Source: Phytopythium helicoides
Lineage: Eukaryota; Oomycota; Peronosporomycetes; Pythiales; Pythiaceae
NCBI GenBank assembly: GCA_024867545.1
Contig: JANFNE010000052.1
Span: 248,001-312,000, forward strand
Length of the DNA stretch: 64,000 nt
Direction of reading: 5' to 3'
Part shown: piece after piece, positions 40,799-51,888 of the stretch
How positions within the stretch are numbered: position 1 is the first letter of the stretch
Layout: every line of letters begins with the position of its first letter
Translations under genes and position numbers: made by a program
Notes under the pieces: generated by a model
What the model saw: only the letters and a program-made list of their open reading frames with translations
Databases searched by the model: none
What the model was told of the DNA's origin: nothing

Positions 40799-41620
40799 TC
40801 AGACGGCGTTGTCCAGCCGCGCCGCGCCAGCGCGCAGCGTCACGCCTGCTGCGTCGTCCTCGCGCGAGATCGCAGCCTTGGCCATGGCGCGCTGCAGCAG
40901 CCGCGCGCAGCCGACGTTCCCGCCAGCCTCGGCGACCGCGAGCGGGGCGTGGCGGTCCAGGTCCTCTCGGAATGGGTCTGCGTGGTGGTCCAGCAGCAGC
41001 TTGACGCTCAGCGCGTGGCCTCCGAGCGCCGCGAGGTGCAGCGGCGTCACGCATCGCTCGTCCTGCACGTTCGGGTCTGCGCCAGCCGCCAGCAGCAGCC
41101 TGTCGACAGAAGACGACCATCGTGTGAGCGATGCATCACAAGCAAATGCAGCAGACAACAAAAAACCCTCACCGGACGCATTCGTTATGACCGCCGCGCG
41201 CCGCGTAGTGCAGCGCCGTGAGGTTCTCGCCGCTGCGCGCGTCCAGGTCGCGGCCCGACGACTGCGTCCAGCGCTTGACGACGCGCGCGTTGCCGGCCTC
41301 AGCCGCGGCCTGCGCGAAGCTCGGGAGCCCTCCGGCCGTCGGCGCTCCATCGCCTGCCACGCCCACCACGCGTTCCAGTCAGCCAGCGCGCCACCTCAGC
41401 GGCCTCTGCGAGCGCACGCACGGATCTTGCCGTCCTGGTCCGCCTTTTTCTTGGGCCGCAGCATCTTGCGCGCCATGTGCCGCAGCCGCTCGCGCTGGTA
41501 CGAGGACGCCACCACCACCACGACCATCGCCAGCACGCCCAGCACGCCGATCGCCACCGCCAGCGGGTGCAGCCGCGGCGCCTCCGCCACGGGCGACACG
41601 TGCCCCAGCCCGCCGTTCAT
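40799..41620 (-). CDS. Membrane-anchored ankyrin-repeat protein
   Basis: Three exons: 41422-41620, 41173-41353 and 40799-41099, with introns of 68 nt (41354-41421) and 73 nt (41100-41172). Together they give a continuous 226-residue frame. The N-terminus has a single hydrophobic segment (LAVAIGVLGVLAMVVVVVA, about residues 20-38) followed by a basic stretch (MLRPKKKAD), i.e. a signal anchor. Then come ankyrin repeats: LTALHYAARGGHNECVR/LLLAAGADPN, TPLHLAALGGHALSVKLLLDHHADP and APLAVAEAGGNVGCARLLQ. The ATG at 41620 is chosen as the first in-frame ATG. Likely a protein-protein interaction scaffold on a membrane; partner unknown. It is convergent with the BioF-like gene (129 nt) and divergent from the next gene. 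Confidence 0.85.
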
Positions 41621-41821
41621 CGCCCCGGCCGGCCGCTTCAATTATGCCGCGTGGACCGAGCCGAGCGCGTCTATATGCGTAGTATACGGGATAGATGGAG
41701 AATATGTATTCATAATAAACATAGAGTAGACTGGGTATTTAGAGGGGAAATGTAGTAGATTAAGGCTAGATTTGTAGGGTTTTCGGACAGGTGCCTGCAT
41801 GAGTTTTCACTTGGAAAGGAC

Positions 41822-42747
41822 ATGGCCGACGACCTGTATGCGGGGCTGGAGGTGCCGCGCGCCAAGCGGCCGGCGCCGGAGGAGGCCGCAGGCGCGCGAG
41901 TCTGTGGCCGCAGCCAGCGACGAGCAGCGGCCGGCCAAGCGCCAGCGCGCGCTGACGGTGCCTGAGACGGTGGCCAAGCTGCGCGGCTACATGGTGAGCG
42001 TCTGCGTTGGCGACGGCGTTGTGAGGCGATCGCTTTCTCTCTGACTGGTGACTGGCGCGCAGCTTATTGACAAGAAGTTCCCCAAGGCGTGCGCGCTGAT
42101 GACGCAGCTGGTGGCTGACAAGCTGGACGCAGACAGCAAGGAGACGTTCCTGACGGCGCTGACGGAGATGATCGACGCCAAGGGAGCGCAGTGGAGCGGC
42201 AAGCCCGAGTTTGCGGCGCTCGTGCAGGCCGTGATGGAGAAGAAGGAGTTCCTGGTGCGCTCGGACGAGGAGTTCGAGCGCGTGGGAAAGCTGCTGGACC
42301 GGTGGGAGTTCCTGGCCGTCACGCACGCGCAGCTGTTCACGGACGACACATACCAGTTTCTCGCGCGCGTCCAAGGCAGTGAAGCTACGGCTGGAGCGCG
42401 TGCTCGCGGAGGAGGACCCTGAGTCCGTTGCCAAGACGCTACATAGCGACCTGATTCCGGTGCTGCGCTCCATCCAGGCCAAGCTTGGCGTCGCGTGGGC
42501 CACTACGATGGTCGAGACCGTGCTGGCCGTGTGCACGCGCCACCGCACCGCGTTTTCAGACGCCGACCGCGAGCTCGTGGACGCGTGGACCAAGGCCGTG
42601 CAGGACCGGCGTCGAGCACCCGCCGTGGCGCGCTCCGCCGCCTCCGAAGCGCGCCGCAACATCGTGGCGCTCGACGCCGGAAACGCCTCGCAGGCCAAGC
42701 CCAAGGTCGGCGTGTCGAACCACCCGCTCTTCAACCGCAACGCCTGA
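41822..42747 (+). CDS. Unrecognised conserved-looking helical protein
   Basis: ATG at 41822 (MADDLYAGLEVPRAKRP). One intron at 41994-42062 (GTGAGC...GCGCAG, 69 nt) falls directly after an ATG codon. The frame changes twice in the +1-insertion sense: at 41880-41886 (GAGGAGGCC) and 42371-42376 (CCAAGG). After correction the protein has about 285 residues, mostly alpha-helical, charged and without cysteine-rich or membrane segments. A short basic stretch (EQRPAKRQRAL) near residue 40 may be a nuclear-localisation signal. The C-terminus is GVSNHPLFNRNA. No domain is recognised. Gene status rests on clean splice sites, on coherent composition across both breaks, and on its place in a gene-dense stretch. 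Confidence 0.65.
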
Positions 42748-42954
42748 CCACCTTCTGGAGTAAATTGTCCATGTGGAACACACCATATACCCAATAGAAC
42801 GTTAATGCAAAATACCTTTATAAAATGGTAGGAAGCAATAACGTGGTCCACTCCACATCAATAACGTCATTGTGTCGAGGGAGTGACGCGCCGTGCAGCT
42901 CGTGGCCGGGAACGCCTGGGGCATCCACCAAGTCGCCTCGGCGCCCTCGCGAGC

Positions 42955-43891
42955 ATGCAGGCGATCCGCGCGCTGCAGACGCGCGCGTTCGCGACGTCGG
43001 CCAAGCAAGGGCAGCGCCTGACTTGGCGGCAGAAGGCCAAGATCGATGCGCAGCGCCGCAACCCGCAGCCGCCGCGCCAGGCGCCGCGCGAGAAGGTCAA
43101 GCGCCAGAACTTCCTCGTCGAGGCGCAGGACGACGGCAAGCAGTGGCGCATCCTCAGCGCTGGCATCCTCGAGCGCCTGCCCGTCATCCAGCCGGACCTC
43201 AAGGAATGGGAGGAGGACATGGAGGAGCTCGACCACGAGATGGCGCTGCGCGCCAGCCAGCGCCTCGAGGACGGCTTCTGGTTCATGGAGCCTGGAGCAC
43301 GCCACATCACGCCAGAGGAGGCCCCGCAGCCCACGGCGCCCTGTCGACCCCGAGGAGATCGTCGGCGCCGGCTTCAACCTCGCGCCGCGCGAGACTGAGG
43401 ACGGTGAGTGAGCTGGAGATGAACGATTTGTGCGTGCTGGTGGTCCAGGAGCTGACGCGTTGTGGGTTTTTGCTGGATGATGCACAGACGCCAACAACAA
43501 CCGCCAGTCGCTCAACCGCGCGCTCAAGGGCCGCCTGTTCCTGCTTGTCAAGAGCGCCACGGACGACGGCAAGTTCGAGTGGTTCTTCCCCGTTGGCGAG
43601 AAGCACGAGGACGAGAAGATGCGCGACGCCGCGCTGCGTCAGGTCAGCGAGGTCAGCGGCGACGCCGAGCTCTACCCGGTGGGATTTGCCCCCATTGGCT
43701 ACGTCAAGTACCTGCACGAGGACAAGTCGAGTGGCTACGACGGCACCAAGGTGTTCTTCTACAAGTCGCAGCTTGTGGCGGGCGACGTGGCGCCCGAGGG
43801 CAAGGAGTACGTGTGGGCCACCCGCGAGGAGCTGGGCGAGTACCTGGACGAGAGCATCGCCGACTACGTCAAGAAGATTGTGCCGCCGTAA
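42955..43891 (+). CDS. Mitochondrial large-subunit ribosomal protein mL46 (MRPL46), Nudix-like
   Basis: Two exons, 42955-43403 and 43488-43891, with an 84-nt GT-AG intron. The N-terminus (MQAIRALQTRAFATSAKQG) looks like a mitochondrial presequence. The C-terminal Nudix-like fold has NRQSLNRALKGRLFLLV, WFFPVGEKHEDEKMRDAAL, GFAPIGYVKYLHE, KVFFYKSQLVAGD and YVWATREELGEYLDE. This order matches MRPL46, including the ribosomal protein's departures from the catalytic Nudix box, which lacks the REUXEE pattern. One +1 frame change at 43331-43341 precedes PVDPEEIVGAGFN and is probably a sequence error. Role: structural protein of the mitochondrial 39S/54S-type subunit, nuclear-encoded. Confidence 0.85.
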
Positions 43892-44353
43892 AGCGCAACG
43901 TAGACGCAGAGCAGGTAGAAGACGACGACGCAGGTCACGCGGTGCAGTGCGTGAGACGAATACACGCGTGCTCCTTTGTAGAAGCGCTCCACCATGGGAC
44001 GAAAGGATCCTATCGGCTAATATTTGTGGGGTTTGATGGTGGTGTTGGCGTGCCTACTATACAGCGATCGTGGAGGCTCTCTGGATACCGAGATCGCGAT
44101 GGGGGCGATCCAGGAGCCAATATAGATAAATGGGGCGTGGCGCTGCAGCAGCAGCCGCCGCCAAGTCGAGTGCATGGGACCCTCGCAAGTACCCGCGCGA
44201 CCAGTGCACTTGTCTCGGTGTCAACTTGGATACCGGTCTCTCTGCGTCTACAAGGGCGAGCGATCTCAAATCGACGCTGTCGGGATCTTGAAGAGGAAAA
44301 AGCGAATGACGTAGAAGACGCAACGTAACGGAGTGGATAGCTCGTGCTTGAGG
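43892..44353. other. Convergent intergenic region, nothing seen
   Basis: Between the 3' ends of mL46 and the PX gene. No feature is supported. Confidence 0.5.
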
Positions 44354-46003
44354 TCACAAACCTGCGTTGCTCGGCAGCGAATTGCGCTGCGTCAATGACG
44401 ACCGGCGTAGACGAATTCTTCGCGCCTTTTGCTTGCGCTCTTGCACTTCGACCGATATGCTCAGCCGTGGTGCCGCAAAGCGATGAAGGCTCACGTAACT
44501 GTTGGCCAGCGAAGAATGCAAAGCCACGAGGTCCGGTGGGGTGCCGACAAACTCGTTGATCAGGCGGCTTCTCCGAGCTCCGGGATGCTGCTGAGCCGCC
44601 ATGAGAATCGCATGGAAGTACTTGGCACGCTTCTCGAGCAACGGGATGCTGTCAAACTGGAGGTACGACCAGAGTCCACCTTTATCAGGAAGTGGCGGGA
44701 GCGTCACCTCTTCATCTGACTCGAGATCGTCTAGAATGTCAGCACTGGAGTGCCGGAAACCAACAACTCGCGTGCCCGAGTCACTGGCTGCATCATCGTC
44801 ATTGCTGCGGTGGTGATATCCCATCGACGAAATTGACGGAAGCCGCGTTGTCGAGACCGTCATGATCTTGGATAACGCGTGGTGCAGCTCCTTGAACTCG
44901 GAATACCGACGGCGAACCTTGTAAGCAGACAGAGGGCCGTACGCGGTTGACCGAACGATCACCTCGTAGTAGACGACGCCGTCTGCATCTCGGCTGTAGC
45001 CGGTCACCGACGCCACACGGTAGTCCATGAAGTTCTCTTCTTCTTCTTCTCCGACGCTGAGTGAGTCCACGTCATCATCTTCCTCTCCTTCGTTGGTGTT
45101 ATTTTGGTCATCGTCTTGGGACTCGCAATCAGCTTCTTGGTGGATATTACAGTGATCAGCATTGCTCTGGCGATGACGTTGGGAATTCTGCTGCCCGCTA
45201 TTGCGGCCCTTGCGAGCTATCTTGGAAGTTGCGCCTTCCTCTTCTTGTTTACGTTGCTCTTCATCCTCGTACAAACTGTTTCTATCTGAGCTGCTGCCGG
45301 CGTACGCCGTGGACGCCATGCTCCACCGGAACTGGCGAATCTCCTCTGCTTCTGGCTCGGGCAGCGAATGCCGGCGTCGGTTCGGCGAATTCTCGACACT
45401 TCCACTGGCACTGCTGGCACTACTGCTGCCGTGGCTGCTGTTGTTGCTCCTGGACGCAACCAGTGCGTCTCCGCTTCCCGATCCGCTTCGGTCTTCAATC
45501 AGCGAACCCCCGCGCGGTCTTTTGTCCAGTAGCGATCCCCTCCCGCCCGGCCCATGGCCGACATTCCGCGAGAGCTTGCGGCGCGGATAGCCGAGCTCCT
45601 CCTGCAGCAGGCTGAGCGAGAACTCGTCCGACATGGCGCGGCGGCTGTACCTGGCCCTCTGCTGGCGCGTGAGCGCCTCATCCACCTCATCCCGCACGTC
45701 CTCCACGTCCGCGAGCAGCACGCCGGGCACCGACACTGGCGCGGTGGCGAACACGTCGCTCTTGCCAGTCGCGCGCTTGGCGTTGGTGAAGACCGTGGTG
45801 GTCAGCGACTGGGAGCGCGCCACGGCCACGCGCGCGAGCTCGAGCGCCTCGTGCTGCTGGTTGTCGCCCGGCGGCTGCTTGAAGCTCTCGCTGCTGCTGC
45901 AGCTGCTCAGCGCCGAGCTGGGCGCCGTGGACGCGGGGCTGGCGCGCTTGGGCACGTCCACAGGCTCCACGCGCCTGCGCTCGACCGCCAGGCGCTCGTT
46001 CAT
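44354..46003 (-). CDS. PX-domain (phosphoinositide-binding) protein
   Basis: 549 residues from the ATG at 46003 (MNERLAVERRRVEPVD). The N-terminal two thirds are Ser/Asp/Glu-rich and look disordered, with an acidic run (EGEEDDDVDSLSVGEEEEE). A PX domain then covers about residues 325-490: DYRVASVTGYSRDADG, VRRRYSEFKELHHAL with the R-R-Y-S-E-F signature that contacts PtdIns3P, a long insert, LPPLPDKGG, and EKRAKYFHAILMAAQQHP. The C-terminus is basic. It likely binds endosomal phosphoinositides in membrane traffic. The frame is open 125 codons further upstream, but that part includes a poly-Thr run from a TTG repeat, and a CTTTCAG acceptor-like site occurs just upstream, so an extra 5' exon is possible. 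Confidence 0.85.
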   Translation of the reverse strand: MNERLAVERRRVEPVDVPKRASPASTAPSSALSSCSSSESFKQPPGDNQQHEALELARVAVARSQSLTTTVFTNAKRATGKSDVFATAPVSVPGVLLADVEDVRDEVDEALTRQQRARYSRRAMSDEFSLSLLQEELGYPRRKLSRNVGHGPGGRGSLLDKRPRGGSLIEDRSGSGSGDALVASRSNNSSHGSSSASSASGSVENSPNRRRHSLPEPEAEEIRQFRWSMASTAYAGSSSDRNSLYEDEEQRKQEEEGATSKIARKGRNSGQQNSQRHRQSNADHCNIHQEADCESQDDDQNNTNEGEEDDDVDSLSVGEEEEENFMDYRVASVTGYSRDADGVVYYEVIVRSTAYGPLSAYKVRRRYSEFKELHHALSKIMTVSTTRLPSISSMGYHHRSNDDDAASDSGTRVVGFRHSSADILDDLESDEEVTLPPLPDKGGLWSYLQFDSIPLLEKRAKYFHAILMAAQQHPGARRSRLINEFVGTPPDLVALHSSLANSYVSLHRFAAPRLSISVEVQERKQKARRIRLRRSSLTQRNSLPSNAGL

Positions 46004-48795
46004 GTGCTTCAAGGCGGCAAATTCGCGACTGAAAGTGAGGAGGAAAGGCTCGCGCCGAAAGGGAAACCCGCCCCGTCTTCTTAGTTGCCCCTTGACGGTT
46101 TCGCCAGCTGCGCGGCAGGAAAAGCAAAGAGGCAAGCACGAGGAGCTACACGACAAGGAGCAAGTCAATGGAGCTCCGACTGGTGGCCGACCACCTTCCT
46201 CGCTGCTTGTTGTTGTTGTTGTTGTTGTTTTCACACAAGCGACGAGCGCGGGAGGCCGCCGGACGAATTCGGATGTGGCGGACGAGAGAGAGAGTGAGGG
46301 CCGAGCTGCCCAAGAGGCCGCGGGTTGCAGACCGAGGCGCAGAGAACGGCAAGTGCATGTATCCATCTCCTCTGCCAAAGCGCCGCTCTTCGAGATTGTA
46401 TGCCAGGCGGCCCATCACGCTGCGAAGAGGCCGCGCGGACGCAGCTGCACGCCGATTTCACTTGGTTTCAGTATACTGCGGCAACCAAACCAGGCGCCAG
46501 GCGCATTTTCCAGCAAAGCAGCCGGGAGAGAGCCAAGCCAATGCGCCGGCATGGACACCGTGCAGCCCCACTGCTCTCGGCTCCACGTGGAGCTCCAAGC
46601 AGGTTTAACGTTGAAGCGGCGGCCGGCTGGGCGTGCGCTCGCGATCGGTGAAAGGCGAAAGGCGTTTCCTGGCGTGGAGCTGGCGATCGCCCGCTTCTCC
46701 TTGCCGCTCTCCAAGGTCGAAAAGAGTGTTCCGACGTGTATCTTGGCTCCGAGAGGCCAGGCTCGACACTCGCGGGCGTTTCGCCGCCAAACTTTCGCGG
46801 TGGCTGCTGCGCGGCACGCAGGTCCTTTCGAATGGCGCGCAGGCCATTCGAAATGCCGATCTGGGGGCGGAGCTCGACGCTTTTCCGAGGCGACACCAAG
46901 AAGAAGAAAGAGAGCTCTGAATCAGGATTTTCGGGAAAATTTTTTGCGCCGAGAGCGTTTCGACTCGAAAGCCTTTTGGCCACGCCTCTTCCGTGGTCGA
47001 CGCCAGTGAAATTCCGCGTCGAGCTCTGCGGCGGCGGTGCCTGGTAGGTAGGTAGGTAGGTAGGTAGGTATGGTGCTCAGCGCGCCACGCGTCATGCGTG
47101 TTTGACGGAAGAGCCCATGAGAGGAGGAGCTCGAGGGAGGAGGAGCGAGCTTGACAGGATGAGCAAAGCTCAGCAAAATGTGTGGAGGGCACAGGCCCAT
47201 GCATCCCCGCTTGCAGTTCAACTGGGAGCTCTGTCCATGCTGCTTGTTGACGCTGCCGGCGAGCAAAGATGGTGTCTCCTGCCCGTCTCCTGTCAATCGC
47301 GTTTACGCACAATTCAACTTCCTAACTCAGGTGCAGTGCTGTCCCAGCAAAACACGGCCGACAGTTTTGGCCCCTGGGGGCGCGGCTGTGCATCAGCGAC
47401 GACGGCGGGAAGATCGGCTCCGCGCTGCTAATCCAAGGCTGCAGAACGGACTCCGCAATCGGTTTGCAACCTGAGCTTTGACGCGGTCCGGAAGAAAAAT
47501 CGCGCAACCAGGACGCTTTCCCGTCTTGGGTGAGCATTCGCAGCTGTGATTGCCATTACACCGCAGTGAGAGTCGTCAATGGAAATTGATCGTGGAAAGC
47601 GGCGTCCACCGATCGATGGGATGCGCAAAGGCTTTAGTTCTCCAATCTGGCGACGCCTTGGCGAAGATGGAGTACGGTCGTAACTCATGGTGCCCAGGGA
47701 TGACGAGCTCGTGCTTTTAGGTGTTGGAGGTTCTAGCTGAGATATCACTCATGCATTACAAGCTACCTCTGCAACCGCGGACTGGAACATGAGAATTCGA
47801 GTTCCTGGAGACATCGATCGGTCATCCTTTGAGCACAACGGGAGAACCTCAACAGTCGGGGCAACTATCTATCACGCAGGATTGATACAGTACCGAGCTC
47901 CTCGAACTTGCCGAGGTCGTCGAAAACATAAAACTGCAGTCTGATCGACGGATAAACCAACGCAAGCGGAGGCAACGAGGATACCATCGTCCTGGAAACA
48001 GACACGCAGGAGACGTTCGTTTCTCGTAGTTTGCAGCGTGGGTATGTTTGACGTGCAAACCATTGATCAATGGCACTAGCTAGAGTAAATACATGAGGGA
48101 CGTCGAGGCCCATTTAGCATAAACCCGTGCTGTAAGAATGCTGAGGTTCTCCCAGTTGACTGCGGGACAATGAAGTCGAGCTGAGTGCTCAACACCTTGT
48201 GTCTGCGGGCGAATTGACGCAAGCCACGTATCGAGTAAGACGCCGAGCGACACCTGCACATGGCCTCGAGAGGCGGCGCATTTCCTGACAACCCGCTACT
48301 CAAAAAGGTTGTCCAAGCCTGCTCTGTGAGCTTCAGCAACGCATGCTGATGAAGCCTTCTTCAAAGATGGTCGATAACTCTGTTGTCTCCGACCGCATCT
48401 GTTGGATGCCAAGCCAAGAATCAAGCATGAACTTCTGACTTCATCACTATCGAAAGCTGCCTTACTCAACGCCACGCATTCTGCACTACTGCGCTAGACA
48501 TCCCAAACGCCAGCATAATGGCGCAGGCATCCCGTCGTTTGCGATCCAAAAACCTTAGCACAGGTCAGCACCCTCACGACCATATTCACAGCTGAGCAAG
48601 AGCTAAGCATTACAGTAGAAGAGGTGTCCCCGCTCTTCGAGGCATTCACAAAGAACCTCCAATGTCCAAGCAGCGCATACATTTACAGCAAGAGCGGCGA
48701 CTTTCACTGCTCCGTTCGAGGCAAATCAAGTGGTCTCGCAGCTTCCGCATCAGCATGGATGCTTTCTGTAAAAAACTCAAACCCCATCACTAGCC
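46004..48795. other. Long stretch without recognised genes
   Basis: 2.8 kb, the longest gene-free stretch in the window. It holds a TTG trinucleotide run (about 46207-46229) and the GGTA repeat at 47043-47070. Open frames here overlap one another on both strands and show no family resemblance. Confidence 0.5.
47043..47070. repeat. (GGTA)7 microsatellite
   Basis: Seven perfect tandem copies of GGTA. Confidence 0.95.
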
Positions 48796-51314
48796 ATGGA
48801 GGCACTTGCTCCTCCCGCTCCGCCGACGACGCGGCGCCGCGGCCACCGCTTGCCGTCGGACGTGTGGCCGCTGCTGACGGCGGCTGAGGCGCCGCACCAG
48901 GCGCGCTCGAGCGTCTGCAGGCACTGTGAGCGGCCCGTGCCGCACCACCACAAGAGCGAGAAGGCACGCGCGCACCTGCTGCGATGCGAGCCGTTCCGCG
49001 CCAAAATGGCGCAGTGCAGCGAGGAGGAGCGCCCTGCGTGGTTCAGCCACGAGCCGAAGGCCCCGAAGGCCAAGAGAACCTCGCTGGCTCGTGACCCGGC
49101 CCCCGCCAAGAAGAGGAAGTCGCCGAGCAAGAGCAAGAGCACGGAGGCGGCAGCACAAGCACCAGCTGCGGCACCAGGACAGATTGTGCCACCAGCTCAA
49201 CCATCAACTTCGCAGTCTTCAGCGCCAGCAACTACTCCAGCTCCAGCACCGGCTCCGATTGGAGTTGCTTCAGTTTCAGCCCCAGCTCCAGTGGCATCGC
49301 CGGTTCTGGCACCAGCCTCAGCTGCACCAACGTCTCCGGTTCTAGCATCTATCCTATCCCCGGTTCGATCGGCACCAGGTTCGATTCCTGCACCGACGCC
49401 AACCCCACCTCGACCCATCCCAGCTCCGGTCCCAGCGTCCACGCCAGTCCCTGTCGTGCTTTCGAATACGGCAGCGAGAGTGACAGATGCGAACGACGCC
49501 GTAGCTACGGTGGGTTCACTGGACGAGTCGATCGAAGAGTTCGTGCACCCAGACAACAGCAGCTTGGCGGTCGAGGATGAGACAGAAAACGAAGAGGACT
49601 TAGCAACGGTGTCAAGTGCGAGTGAGAATGAGCCACACCACGACGCACTGACGGGCTGTAATGTGCGAGACGCACTTGCCATGCACATCTACACCACGGG
49701 CTCACGCCTCGACTCGGTGGCGGAAGCGAATCTCCTCGCAGCCTTCCGGTATGCCAATCCCGGAGTTTCGTTGCCTACGCCCGACGAGCTGCGTGGAACT
49801 TTGCTTAGCCGCATCCATCGCCGGGTGACGAGGAAAGTGAAGGCAGATATGAATCTGTCTGTGAACAATACCGTGATTTGCAATAGTTGGTGGGAGTACG
49901 AGTCAAATGGTGCAATCAGAGAACTCGACAGCGGCAAGCGAAACAGTCAAGCTTTTGGCTGTGAATGAAGCCCAGACATTCTTCCTTGGAGCCTCGCATG
50001 ACGAGCCGTCAAAGTGGAACTCTGTCGACTTTGTAGCGAGTAAATTGACCAAAACGATAAGCTTCAGCCAGCGACACATCTGTGGTACGTTTCCTGCATC
50101 TTCAGATTTTCGCTGTGAGCAAGCTAACATCTTTGCATGACGATGCAGGTGCTATCACAGACTCCTCGGCGACTTGCTCAGAGGCAAGGCGCAAGCTTAA
50201 AGCGGCATTCCCAAGCAAGTTCTTTCAGGGATGTGTCTCTCATGGTCTCCGTCTGATGATTCGAGACATATTCAAGTGCCACCACCCAGCTGCCCACAAT
50301 CTTATTTCTCCAGTAATGTTGCTGCACATTGAGCCTCCGTCGGGGCCGCTTGCACCTCTTCAACATCTCCCGGACACCTGTCGCCTTGTGATGGACTGCT
50401 TCAAGCACGATCAGGAGCTTCAGCACAAACTCACTACAGCGGCAATTCGCATCGCTTTCCCAGCAGAGGATCGCCAATGGGAGCAATTGATGGCAGGATT
50501 CCAGTCAATTTTATCAGCACTGCCAGCGCTTCGAAATATCGTGAGGGATCCAGCGTTCACTACCGGCGTGCCAGTGTATTTACGCGACTTTCGCGGTCAA
50601 ATCCGACAGATTCTTCTTGATCCTGGATTTTCATCTTTGCTTGAAAAGGCAGTGCAGATTCTTGAGCCAGTGAATGCGGCAATCGAAACGTTTGAGACCA
50701 AGGATGTCCCGTGCTCGGAGGTGTTTTCATGCTTTGCCAAGACTCTCCCAGAGGCATTTAGTGCTCTTGGATCTGCTGTGACGGACGATGAACGTGCCCA
50801 CCTCATGCTACTCAATCAGCAACAATTCGGGTTGCTTTACGGTGAAGGGCACGGCATTGCGTACCTGCTGGATCCAAGGTTCATCGGCGATGGTCTCAGC
50901 ACCCAAATTCGGAAGGGCCTTGAGGACATCATCTATTCGTTTCCTGTCTTATGCGGCGATGATAGCACGACGGATCCCGAAGACGCACAGCTAGAAATTG
51001 CTCAGCAGCTGACTGAGTATGTGATTGATGCGACAAGGGAACGCACGAAGAAGACTTTCCGCTATGCGCTGCTCGCTCGTGGTAAAAAGTCAGTACTGCA
51101 ATACTGGCTGACAGACGGTCAGCAGTGGCCACGACTACAACAGCTCGCGTGCCGCGTCTTCTGTTTGCCGTCATCGACTCTCCGACTTGAGCGACTCGTG
51201 ACGTCTCTTGCCTCAGAAAATCCTGAAAAGCAGGGCTGGTCCTCCGAACACAACCGTTGCATCGACAAGCTGCAGTTCATTCGGATAAACGCGCTGCTGC
51301 TCCGCGATGCTTAA
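48796..51314 (+). CDS. hAT-superfamily transposase-like protein (BED finger, hAT C-terminal domain)
   Basis: The first exon starts at MEALAPPAPPTTRRRG. A BED-type zinc finger follows (CRHCERPVPHHHKSEKARAH..C, about residues 41-65), then a Pro/Ala-rich linker of about 140 residues. The catalytic-core part follows: NNTVICNSW, then SSATCSEARRKLKAAFP and CVSHGLRLMIRDI. The C-terminal dimerisation region is WPRLQQLACRVFCLPSSTLRLERL...IDKLQFIRIN. An intron at 50085-50148 (64 nt) is supported by the restored reading HICGAITDSS. One +1 frame change lies in TGGTGGG at about 49888-49895. About 820 residues. No terminal inverted repeats or 8-bp duplication were found around it, so it is either an old immobile copy or a domesticated gene. 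Confidence 0.8.
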
Positions 51315-51888
51315 AGATGAGCTTACTGTAGTGTTGTGCAAGCTGGAGCAAAGTCGGGTGGGCGGTGGTAAACAGTATCCAAACCGCGTATCATTCTGTA
51401 ATCCTTCACTACGCGAGTTAGGTGACGACCACCGACGTTCAAGATGCTGTCCAACACCGAGTGGATCTTTTCATCCATGACCAATAGCTCGTTATCCGAG
51501 CGTCTTATGTAGTTCTCGTTGGACCGACACCCACATCGCTGTGGTGGCGTCGAGATGGATCCACGCGCATCAATGCAATGCACCGTGTGTGCACCTGCGT
51601 CTGACACTCTAGCACTCCTAGAGTAGGAGTAGTGGATCAAGCTCAGCCATATCCGATCTCCAAGTGTATGTATTTTCCAATAGGATCATAGACTCAAAAA
51701 GCCAAAGTAATCTCAGCAGATCTTGCAGGTCATTCGATGTGGAAAGGATTACGCACAGAAAAGCATGCGAAAAATTTCGCTCGCTGACGTCAAGACGAAC
51801 GTGTCGAGTACTCGATGAGCTCCCTCCGCCTCGGTCTCCGATGTTTCTCATTCGAGTAACTGCAGCCTTTCGATCAGCTCCGTTCGCC
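51315..51888. other. Intergenic region, nothing seen
   Basis: No gene is supported. A CTCATTCGAGTAACTGC stretch at about 51848-51864 is a possible but weak Inr/FPR for the GH6 gene. Confidence 0.45.

Noticed and set aside
44354..46378. The longest possible PX-protein frame (674 residues)
   Set aside because: The first 125 codons include a poly-Thr run from a simple repeat and a Cys/Ser-rich stretch. The ATG at 46003 is more plausible, though an extra 5' exon is not excluded.
46146..47312. Several overlapping frames of 75-460 codons on both strands at 45.6-47.4 kb
   Set aside because: They overlap one another and the PX gene, have low-complexity Arg/Ser/Ala composition and no motifs.
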